From positions 1 to 19,246 of the forward strand of contig JBEKNT010000086.1 of NCBI GenBank assembly GCA_049522565.1: a stretch of 19,246 nucleotides of DNA. The letters are read 5' to 3'. The notes under the pieces were generated by a model. That model was not told where the DNA came from and searched no databases. It saw only the letters and a program-made list of their open reading frames with translations. Of the stretch, positions 13,440-19,246 are shown in pieces; position 1 is the first letter of the stretch; each line of letters opens with the position of its first letter. The translations under genes were made by a program, and so were the position numbers. Source of the stretch: JASHVB01 sp049522565. Lineage in GTDB: Bacteria; Pseudomonadota; Alphaproteobacteria; Acetobacterales; Acetobacteraceae.

Positions 13440-15278
13440 GTACGGAATCGGCAGGACGATGGTGACCGACGTGCCCTTGCCCGGCTCGCTGTGGATCTCG
13501 AACTGGCCGCCGTGCAGATCGACGAACCGCTTCGATAGCGGCAACCCGAGCCCCGTGCCGCCGTGCCGGCGGGCGAGGCTGTTGTCCACCTGCACAAACG
13601 GTTGCAGCGCGCGCGGGATGTCCTCCGGCGCCATGCCGATGCCGGTGTCGCGCACGGTGATCGCCAGTTCCGTCTCGCGCCGTTCGGCGATGACGGACAC
13701 TACTCCGCCCGCGGGCGTGAACTTGATCGCATTCGACAGCAGATTGAGCAAGACCTGACGCAGCCGCAGATGGTCGGCCCGAAGCATCGGCAGGTTGCGC
13801 GGAATCAACAGTTCCAAACGGATGCCGGCTTGCTCGGCATGCTTGCGCACGATGCGCACCGCGGCGTCCACGATGCTGCGCGACGGCACGCGTTGCAGCC
13901 GCAGCTCCGTCATGCCCGACTGCAGCTTGGCGATGTCCAGCATGTCGTTGATGACGTCGAGCAAGTGGCGCCCGCTATGCAGGATGTCGTCAGCGAACTC
14001 CCGGTACTTCGGCTGGCCTACCGTGCCGAACGACTCGTTGGAGATGATCTCGGAAAAACCGATGATCGCGGTCAGCGGCGTGCGCAGTTCATGGCTCATA
14101 TTGGTCAGGAACTCGGTTTTTGCCCGGTTCGCCGCTTCCGCCTGCTCTTTGGCGGCCTGCAGCACGGCTTCGCGTTCCTTGAGCAAGGTGATATCGCTGG
14201 CAATCAGCACGAAGCCGCCATCGGATCGCTCGCTCCGGCTGAGCCGCAACCAGCGGCCGTCGGCGATCTGTATCTCGCTGGCCGGATTCGCAGCCAGGGC
14301 GGCCTCGGTTTCCGGCGGCAGCACGGCCCCCTCGGTAAAGCCCGCCGCATACGCCGGAAAAAGCGCGGCAAGCTGGGAATTGGCATGGATCACGCGACGG
14401 TCGGGACCGACCAGGGCAATCCCTTCGTTCAGTCCCTCGATCGCATTGACCAGGCGTCCCTGGGCAGAACGATGCGCGGCGGCCTCATGTTCCATCATGG
14501 TCCGTATGTTGTCGCGCATCACCGACATGGCGCTGAGAAGCTGGCCGAGTTCGTCACGGCCCGCTGGCAGGATTTCGGCATCGAGGTCGCCGGCGGCGAT
14601 GCGGCGGGCGGCACGGGAGGCGGCGCCGATCGGCAGGACGATGTGCCGCGCCAGGGCCGCGGCGATCAGCGTACCGATGAGCAATGCCGCCGCCGTCGCA
14701 CCGACGCACCACAGGCGATAGCGCTGGATCGACGCCATGGTGCGCGTCCGATCGCGGATACAGTCTTCCGCCGTCACCTGCCTGAGCGTGTCGAACTCAC
14801 CGAGCAGGGACTCCGCGCGGCGGTCGAGTGCGTCGCGCAACGGGGGTTTCGCGGTGTCGGGCTCACGTTGCAGGCGCAGGACATTCCATGCCTGGAAATC
14901 GTCGAGCGCCGCCCGGGCGACCTCGGCGGCGCGGCCGGAGCTGGCCCGTTCGCGCGCCACGCCAAGATCGTCCTCCACGTTGCCCGCGAGCGTGGCAAGC
15001 TGGCGGTCGGATTGTTGTTGCCGGTCCGGATCGGCAGCGGCGTCCCGGAGTGCCAGTGCCAGGCGCATGGCGGTGAACTCGGTCTGCGCCTTGCGAACAT
15101 GGCTGATTGCCATCAACGGTTCGTCGTAGATTTGCATGACCAGTCGGCCGGATGCGGCAACGCTGTGCACGGCGCCGAATCCAAGTAAGCCGGTAATGGC
15201 GGTCAGCCCCAGGAATGAGAGCAGAATCTTGGCGCGAAGGGAGGTGAAGGCTGCTCGATCCGTGCAGCGAAACCGCAC
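13401..15278 (-). CDS. Membrane-bound hybrid-less sensor histidine kinase (HAMP-PAS-HisKA-HATPase)
   Basis: The GTG at 15278 follows GGGGAGGTCA at ideal spacing and gives 625 residues; an ATG at 15320 is the alternative. Domains in order: cytoplasmic N-tail, TM1 about 17-40, a mainly helical periplasmic sensor of about 150 residues resembling four-helix-bundle chemoreceptor domains, TM2 about 189-213, HAMP about 214-266, a coiled linker, PAS-like domain about 275-365 (LVNAIEGLNEGIALVGPDRRV), HisKA with phospho-acceptor His396 in NMSHELRTPL, and HATPase_c with N-box Asn516, DTGIG at 544-548 and GGTGLGL at 573-579. All catalytic boxes are intact. No receiver domain is present and no response-regulator gene lies adjacent, so it is an orphan. 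The last 8-11 residues (TSPAILTGDVAA) and the TAG stop fall in a family B repeat. The signal sensed is unknown. Confidence 0.93.
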   Translation of the reverse strand: MRFRCTDRAAFTSLRAKILLSFLGLTAITGLLGFGAVHSVAASGRLVMQIYDEPLMAISHVRKAQTEFTAMRLALALRDAAADPDRQQQSDRQLATLAGNVEDDLGVARERASSGRAAEVARAALDDFQAWNVLRLQREPDTAKPPLRDALDRRAESLLGEFDTLRQVTAEDCIRDRTRTMASIQRYRLWCVGATAAALLIGTLIAAALARHIVLPIGAASRAARRIAAGDLDAEILPAGRDELGQLLSAMSVMRDNIRTMMEHEAAAHRSAQGRLVNAIEGLNEGIALVGPDRRVIHANSQLAALFPAYAAGFTEGAVLPPETEAALAANPASEIQIADGRWLRLSRSERSDGGFVLIASDITLLKEREAVLQAAKEQAEAANRAKTEFLTNMSHELRTPLTAIIGFSEIISNESFGTVGQPKYREFADDILHSGRHLLDVINDMLDIAKLQSGMTELRLQRVPSRSIVDAAVRIVRKHAEQAGIRLELLIPRNLPMLRADHLRLRQVLLNLLSNAIKFTPAGGVVSVIAERRETELAITVRDTGIGMAPEDIPRALQPFVQVDNSLARRHGGTGLGLPLSKRFVDLHGGQFEIHSEPGKGTSVTIVLPIPYTSPAILTGDVAA

Positions 15279-15508
15279 TCTGACCTCCCCACGCAGACGG
15301 CAGGCGGGCACTCTGCGCATCCGGGGTTACGAACGGGTTTCACTGCGTTGTCGTCGGCCGGGTTGGTACGCTGGGTTGATGCTGGCTTGACGCGGGCAAA
15401 GCACCCGCCCCAATTGCCGGAAGGCTGGATTGCGACGGGCGGGGCAGTGATTCTCGGGCTTTGGTCCCAACGCTGCACACTGGCGAGGTCGGTGCGGTAT
15501 GTCGGTAC

Positions 15509-15576
15509 GTCAGTTGCATCACAAAGACACAAAGGCACGAAGAACCTGATCGTTGTGTCTTTGTGGTGCAACTGAC
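15509..15576. repeat. Long inverted repeat with 24-base arms
   Basis: Arms at 15509-15532 and 15553-15576 are reverse complements at 23 of 24 positions, with a 20-base loop. The one mismatch becomes a G-U wobble in the plus-strand RNA, so the transcript stem would be continuous. The arms carry CACAAAGACACAA, clearly more AT-rich than the surroundings. It may be a small non-autonomous mobile element or a structured RNA. No flanking target duplication was recognised. Confidence 0.7.
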
Positions 15577-15611
15577 TTGCTGTCACCGCCCGGATCGAAG
15601 AGTCGAGGTCA

Positions 15612-15659
15612 CCAAGCCAACCGTCCGAATGCGGTCTCGCGAGGGCCGCTTTGGCTTGG
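15612..15659 (+). repeat. Nested hairpin upstream of the diiron protein gene
   Basis: CCAAGCCAA at 15612-15620 pairs with TTGGCTTGG at 15651-15659. Inside, GCGG at 15631-15634 pairs with CCGC at 15646-15649. It sits about 90 bases before the ferritin-like gene and could be a leader structure. Function is unknown. Confidence 0.4.
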
Positions 15660-15750
15660 CCGGCATCTTGATGTACGGTGCAGGAAGACGTCAGGTGCGC
15701 GGTTTTTGCCGGACCTGGCTGCGGGCCGACACACAAGCGTGAACAGGACA

Positions 15751-16602
15751 ATGAAACACTGGCGGATCGACGAGGTGGCCTGGGACCGATTCGATGCCGG
15801 CAAGCTCGATCCCGAGTTGGTTCCGCTGGTCAAGGCGGCCGCCATGGTGGAGCGCAACGGCAGCGACTACGCGGTTTACCTCAACCGTGTGTTCGCCGAC
15901 GACCCGGACTTCCGCCAGGCCGCGGACCACTGGGCGGAGGAGGAGGTGCAGCATGGCGATGCGCTCGGACGCTGGGCGATGCTGGCGGACCCCGGCTGGG
16001 ACTACGCGCAGGCGTTCGCGCGCTATCGGGCCGGCTACAAGCTGCCGCTGGATGCGACGAGTTCGGTGCGCGGCTCACGCACCGGCGAACTGATCGCGCG
16101 GTGCATGGTGGAGACCGGGACGTCGAGCTATTACAGCGCACTCGCCGAGGCTGCCGCCGAGCCGGTGCTGCGGCAGATTTGCAAGCAGATCGCTGCTGAC
16201 GAGTTCCGCCATTACAAGCTGTTCTACGACCACATGCGGCGCTATCTGGCGCGGGAGAGGATCGGGCTGGCGCGCCGGCTGCGCATCGCCCTAGGCCGGA
16301 TCGGCGAGAGCGAGGACGACGAACTCGCCTTCGCCTGGCATTGCGGCAACCAGCCGGAATCGCAGAAATTCGCGCGCGCCGATTGCACCGCGGCGTATAT
16401 GGGGCGGGCGATGCAGTTCTATCGCTTCCGGCATGTCGAGCGCGGGATGGGCATGGTGTTCAAGGCGATCGGCCTGAAGCCGCGCGGCCGGCTTTCCGAT
16501 ATGGCGGCGAAGCTGGCCTGGCGGCTGCTGCGCTGGCGGCAGCGCCAGTTCACACGGCGGCGGGCGGCGATCTCGGTTGCGAGCGTGCACGAGGGTGGAT
16601 GA
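15751..16602 (+). CDS. Ferritin-like four-helix diiron protein, function unknown
   Basis: The 283-residue product carries two copies of the diiron signature expected of the ferritin/ribonucleotide-reductase-like superfamily: Glu34 in AAMVERNGSDY, ExxH Glu65-His68 in AEEEVQH, Glu121 in MVETGTSSYY, and ExxH Glu151-His154 in ADEFRHYK. These four carboxylates and two histidines can hold a mu-oxo diiron site, as in acyl-ACP desaturases or oxidase-type enzymes. There is no signal peptide or clear membrane segment. The C-terminal 40 residues are very basic (RLLRWRQRQFTRRRAA). The ATG at 15751 is preceded by a close AGGA, and an in-frame GTG at 15739 is the alternative. It is not in an operon with its neighbours. 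Oxidase, desaturase-like or iron-storage roles remain open. Confidence 0.82.
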   Translation: MKHWRIDEVAWDRFDAGKLDPELVPLVKAAAMVERNGSDYAVYLNRVFADDPDFRQAADHWAEEEVQHGDALGRWAMLADPGWDYAQAFARYRAGYKLPLDATSSVRGSRTGELIARCMVETGTSSYYSALAEAAAEPVLRQICKQIAADEFRHYKLFYDHMRRYLARERIGLARRLRIALGRIGESEDDELAFAWHCGNQPESQKFARADCTAAYMGRAMQFYRFRHVERGMGMVFKAIGLKPRGRLSDMAAKLAWRLLRWRQRQFTRRRAAISVASVHEGG

Positions 16603-16948
16603 AGCAGCTCCCTTGGCGAGTCCGTGATCTGTCAGCGAACGGCAGGCTCGGGGGCGTTGCGTGATGCAAGAATTCGCAACCAGACTAGGGCGCTGAAAAG
16701 AAACCGCTCTTCCGCTGCGTAATACCAGACGCCCTTGATGGTGACACACGAACGACGCCCTCCCCGTCATGCCGACCACCGGGTCAAGGGCCCGGTGGCA
16801 GGCTCCGGGCGGTATCCACAACTTTCCCTTGGTAGAAGCAGCAAAGTCGTGCGTGGCGGGCCGTCGCCCGCCATGACGGGAAGGCACGCCGGTGGGTCAG
16901 TCTCCGGGGCGGTTGGTATAAGTCCGGTACGAAATGACCGAGGCAATT
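16603..16948. other. Convergent intergenic region with a family A repeat
   Basis: About 345 bases lie between the convergent ferritin-like and acr3 genes. The main content is the family A repeat doublet at 16763-16880. A small GTTGCG/CGCAAC inverted repeat (16656-16661 with 16675-16680) could contribute to termination, but no T-run follows. No gene is supported. Confidence 0.5.
16763..16880. repeat. Family A palindromic repeat, full inverted doublet
   Basis: Outer arms CCCGTCAT at 16763-16770 and ATGACGGG at 16873-16880 are inverted copies. Inside are two hairpins: CCACCGGG/CCCGGTGG (16777-16799) and GGCGGGC/GCCCGCC (16855-16872). The middle also shows ATCCACAACTTT opposite AAAGTCGTGCGTGG. 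The layout matches the copy at 4286-4378, and its right unit matches the partial copy at the left edge. Confidence 0.75.
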
Positions 16949-18040
16949 TTACCCTGCGCCGGCGGCGCTTTCATACCAGGAGCGGGAGTGGCGAACGAGA
17001 TGCACGACCGATAGCATGACGGGCACTTCCACCAGCACACCCACGACAGTGGCCAGCGCCGCGCCCGACTGAAAGCCAAACAGCGCGATGGCGGTCGCCA
17101 CAGCCAACTCGAAAAAATTACTCGCCCCAATGAGGGCGGACGGCCCCGCGACACACCACTCGACCCCAAGCCTGCGGTTCACCCAGTAGGCCAGGCCGGC
17201 ATTGAAATAGACCTGGATCACGATCGGCACGGCGAGCAGCGCGATGACCACCGGCTGACGCATGATCTGTTCGCCTTGCAGCCCGAACAGCAGCACGAGC
17301 GTCAACAGCAACGCGGACAGCGACAGCGGAGCCAGGGTGCGCAGCGTCCGGTTCAGCGCTGGCGGCCCACCGTGCGCCAACAACGTATGACGCCAAAGCT
17401 GCGCGACGATTACCGGCACGACGATGTAGAGCACCACCGACAGGACCAGCGTGTCCCATGGCACGGCGATCGAGGAGAGGCCCAGCAACAGTCCGACGAT
17501 CGGCGCAAAAGCCACGACCATGATGGTATCGTTGAGGGCAACCTGGGTCAGCGTGAAATGCGGCTCGCCGTCAACCAGGTTCGACCAGACAAAGACCATC
17601 GCCGTGCATGGCGCGGCCGCGAGCAGGATCAGCCCTGCGGTGTAACTGCTGATCTGATCCGCGGGCAGCCAGGGCCGGAACAGATGCGCAATGAAGATCC
17701 ATGCCAGCAGCGCCATCGAGAACGGCTTGACGAGCCAGTTCACCCCGACCGTCGAGGCGATGCCGCGCCAGTGCTGCCCCACGTCACGCAGCGCGGCGGG
17801 ATCGATTTTCAACAACATCGGCACAATCATCAGCCAGACCAGCACCGCGACGGGAAGATTGACCTGTGCCACCGTCGCATTGCCGAGGCCGTGGAACACG
17901 CCCGGCATCATCTGACCGAGCGCAATGCCGGCAACGATGCAGAGCGCGACCCACAACGTCAGGAAGCGCTCGAACGCCCCCATGGCGGGCTTCCGCACCG
18001 ATGCGGGGCTGGTGGTGGCCGTGGCGTCACCCATGCTCAT
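16949..18040 (-). CDS. acr3: Arsenite efflux transporter Acr3 (BART superfamily)
   Basis: The 363-residue inner-membrane protein has about ten hydrophobic segments and is an Acr3-type As(III)/H+ antiporter. The signature APCTAMVFVWSNLVDGEP at residues 143-160 includes the essential Cys145 (equivalent to the conserved cysteine of TM4), and IGASNFFELAVA at 304-315 includes the conserved Glu311 of TM9. The N-terminal 20 residues are hydrophilic and cytosolic. The ATG at 18040 overlaps the arsJ stop as ATGA and there is no independent Shine-Dalgarno, so translation is coupled to arsJ. The frame is open much further upstream, through arsJ, but that extension is an out-of-frame shadow. Expression is probably under ArsR control from a promoter beyond the right edge. 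Confidence 0.95.
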   Translation of the reverse strand: MSMGDATATTSPASVRKPAMGAFERFLTLWVALCIVAGIALGQMMPGVFHGLGNATVAQVNLPVAVLVWLMIVPMLLKIDPAALRDVGQHWRGIASTVGVNWLVKPFSMALLAWIFIAHLFRPWLPADQISSYTAGLILLAAAPCTAMVFVWSNLVDGEPHFTLTQVALNDTIMVVAFAPIVGLLLGLSSIAVPWDTLVLSVVLYIVVPVIVAQLWRHTLLAHGGPPALNRTLRTLAPLSLSALLLTLVLLFGLQGEQIMRQPVVIALLAVPIVIQVYFNAGLAYWVNRRLGVEWCVAGPSALIGASNFFELAVATAIALFGFQSGAALATVVGVLVEVPVMLSVVHLVRHSRSWYESAAGAG

Positions 18041-19246
18041 GCCGGCACTCGCCGCGCGTCTGCGCCCGACGGCAGCAGGACGGTGATCGCGAGGCATATG
18101 GCCAGCATGACAGCCGAACCCCACAGGCAGGCCGGCATTCCCCCGCTCTGCGTCAGAATGCCCGACAGTAGGATGCCCATCAGCCGGCCGGCTGCGTTGG
18201 CAGCGTAATAGAAGCCGACGTCCTCGGCCGCCTTCTCCGATCCCGCGTAGGCGAGGATCAGGTAGGAATGCAGCGAGGAAATCACCGCGAATGCGAAGCC
18301 GAAGATCAGCAGCCCGACCACCAGGACCAGGTCCGGCCGCTTCATGCTCGGCATGGTCAGCAGGATCGCCAGCACCACCGGAATTGCGGTCAGGATGCCG
18401 CCCCACAACCTCGCGGCTGGCACCTCGCGGCTCAGCCCGTCGTGGCTGCGCGTGACCACCGCGGGCGCCAGTGCCTGCACCGCGCCGTAGCCGATGGTCC
18501 AGACCGCGACGAACCCGGCCACCTGCATATACTGCCAGCCAAATCCATAGAGGAACACCGGCAGGCCGACGACGAACCAGACATCGCGCGAGCCGAACAT
18601 GAAGATACGCGCCGCCGCCATCAGGTTGATGGCGCGCGTCTTGGCGAACAATTCGCGGAAGCTCTTCGACGACTTCGCCTTGCCGAGCGTGCGCGGCAGT
18701 GACAGCAGCACGACGAGCAACACCACGGCGAGCATTGCCGCCATCAGCCACAGCGCAGGGCGGAACCCGACCTCCTGCAACAGGAACCCGCCGATGAAGA
18801 AGCCGGCGCCCTTGGTGGCGTTCTTCGATCCGGTGAACCAGGCCACCCAGCGGAACAACTGCCCCGCGCCTTGTTGCGACGTGGCCTTGATCGCGCTTTT
18901 CGACGCGGTCTTGGTCAGGTCCTTGGCAACGCCGGCGATGCCCTGCGCCAGCACCACCCAGACGACCGAGGCGACCGCGCCCCAGGCCGGGTCGAGCGCC
19001 GACAGCATGCACAACCCGCCGATCTGCAACATCTGTCCGCTTGCCAGCATGCGTGGAATGCCGAACCGCGACGCCAGCCAACCGCCGCCGACATTGGCGA
19101 AGATTCCCGCCGCCTCGTACAGCAGGAACAGGAACGCCAGGATGAACGGCGTGTAACCGAGGCTGTAGAAGTGCAGCAGCACCAGCATCCGCAGCGCGCC
19201 GTCGGTGATGGTGAAAAGGAAATAGGCGGTGGTGACGATGGCGTAG
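18037..19246 (-). CDS. arsJ: Organoarsenical efflux MFS transporter ArsJ (5' end truncated by window)
   Basis: This major facilitator protein is cut by the right edge; 402 residues are present and only a handful of N-terminal residues are missing. The frame reads in from the edge as YAIVTTAYFLFTITDGALRM, matching the ArsJ start. The stretch QGIAGVAKDLTKTASKSAIK is highly characteristic of ArsJ, and about twelve hydrophobic segments follow the MFS pattern. In characterised systems ArsJ exports 1-arseno-3-phosphoglycerate, formed by a dedicated GAPDH from arsenate, so the pair gives arsenate resistance without reduction. The partner gapdh is not in the window and would be expected immediately to the right. 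arsJ overlaps acr3 by four bases, so arsenate-derived and arsenite efflux are coupled. Confidence 0.93.
   Translation of the reverse strand, partial: YAIVTTAYFLFTITDGALRMLVLLHFYSLGYTPFILAFLFLLYEAAGIFANVGGGWLASRFGIPRMLASGQMLQIGGLCMLSALDPAWGAVASVVWVVLAQGIAGVAKDLTKTASKSAIKATSQQGAGQLFRWVAWFTGSKNATKGAGFFIGGFLLQEVGFRPALWLMAAMLAVVLLVVLLSLPRTLGKAKSSKSFRELFAKTRAINLMAAARIFMFGSRDVWFVVGLPVFLYGFGWQYMQVAGFVAVWTIGYGAVQALAPAVVTRSHDGLSREVPAARLWGGILTAIPVVLAILLTMPSMKRPDLVLVVGLLIFGFAFAVISSLHSYLILAYAGSEKAAEDVGFYYAANAAGRLMGILLSGILTQSGGMPACLWGSAVMLAICLAITVLLPSGADARRVPA

Larger units (their letters stand above)
15279..15750. other. Divergent intergenic region with long hairpins
   Basis: About 470 bases separate the divergent kinase and ferritin-like genes. 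It contains a long inverted repeat at 15509-15576 and a second one at 15612-15659. Promoters for both genes should lie here, but I could not pick out convincing -35/-10 pairs. Open frames across it lack family-like sequence. Confidence 0.45.

Noticed and set aside
13563..15188. 541-residue plus-strand open frame opposite the kinase
   Set aside because: Antisense shadow of a clearly recognisable histidine kinase with no domain of its own.
16949..19081. 710-residue minus-strand frame suggesting a fusion protein
   Set aside because: Only the C-terminal half (from 18040) is Acr3; the rest is arsJ read out of frame, and a start codon with ATGA overlap exists at 18040.
1..19246. CRISPR array, prophage, tRNA or rRNA
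   Set aside because: No regularly spaced short repeats, integrase, phage structural genes, tRNA cloverleaf or rRNA stretch was recognised by reading.

Overview
This window is GC-rich, strongly codon-biased DNA that looks like an alphaproteobacterial chromosome. The neighbourhoods ribH-nusB and folP-glmM-thiD, and the style of the proteins, suggest Rhodospirillales, most likely Acetobacteraceae. That placement is an inference from gene order and sequence style, not a database result. No phage gene, intact insertion sequence, CRISPR array, tRNA or rRNA was seen.

Layout, left to right. Positions 70-1049 (+) hold ribH (lumazine synthase) and nusB (antitermination factor). Positions 1361-3045 (+) hold a CaiB/BaiF CoA-transferase overlapping a MaoC-type hydratase by ATGA, a likely acyl-CoA activation/hydration pair. 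Positions 3058-3697 have no supportable gene and may be decayed sequence. A GNAT acetyltransferase lies at 3698-4255 (+). The housekeeping run folP, glmM, thiD fills 4386-7485 (+). Next come a TauD-type Fe(II)/2-oxoglutarate dioxygenase and an SDR oxidoreductase 1 bp apart (7608-9213, +), meeting a second, convergent SDR (9214-9981, -). Then a PhnW-like class V aminotransferase sits 1 bp before fhs (formate-tetrahydrofolate ligase), 10469-13256 (+). An orphan membrane histidine kinase is at 13401-15278 (-), a four-helix diiron (ferritin-like) protein at 15751-16602 (+), and an arsenic efflux pair at 16949-19246 (-): arsJ, running off the right edge, and acr3, overlapping by ATGA.

Two families of palindromic dispersed repeats run through the window. 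Family A (core CGTCATGG-CGGGC...GCCCG-CCAT) occurs at the left edge, before folP and before the end of acr3. Its two full copies are inverted doublets. Family B (core ACCTCTCCCGC...GCGGGAGAGGT) occurs at the end of the MaoC gene, at the glmM/thiD junction and as an inverted doublet between fhs and the kinase. Family B appears to supply coding termini: the C-terminal tail of the MaoC protein, the N-terminus of ThiD (which then must use a TTG start inside the glmM stop) and the C-terminal tail and stop of the histidine kinase. This is the most distinctive feature seen here.

Functionally, folP, fhs and possibly the PhnW-like enzyme touch folate and one-carbon metabolism. The tight PhnW-like/fhs pair, with no phosphonate genes nearby, suggests a role in glyoxylate/glycine and C1 handling rather than aminoethylphosphonate use, but that is a hypothesis. 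The arsenic operon combines an arsenite pump with ArsJ, which elsewhere exports 1-arseno-3-phosphoglycerate. The partner GAPDH gene would be expected just beyond the right edge.
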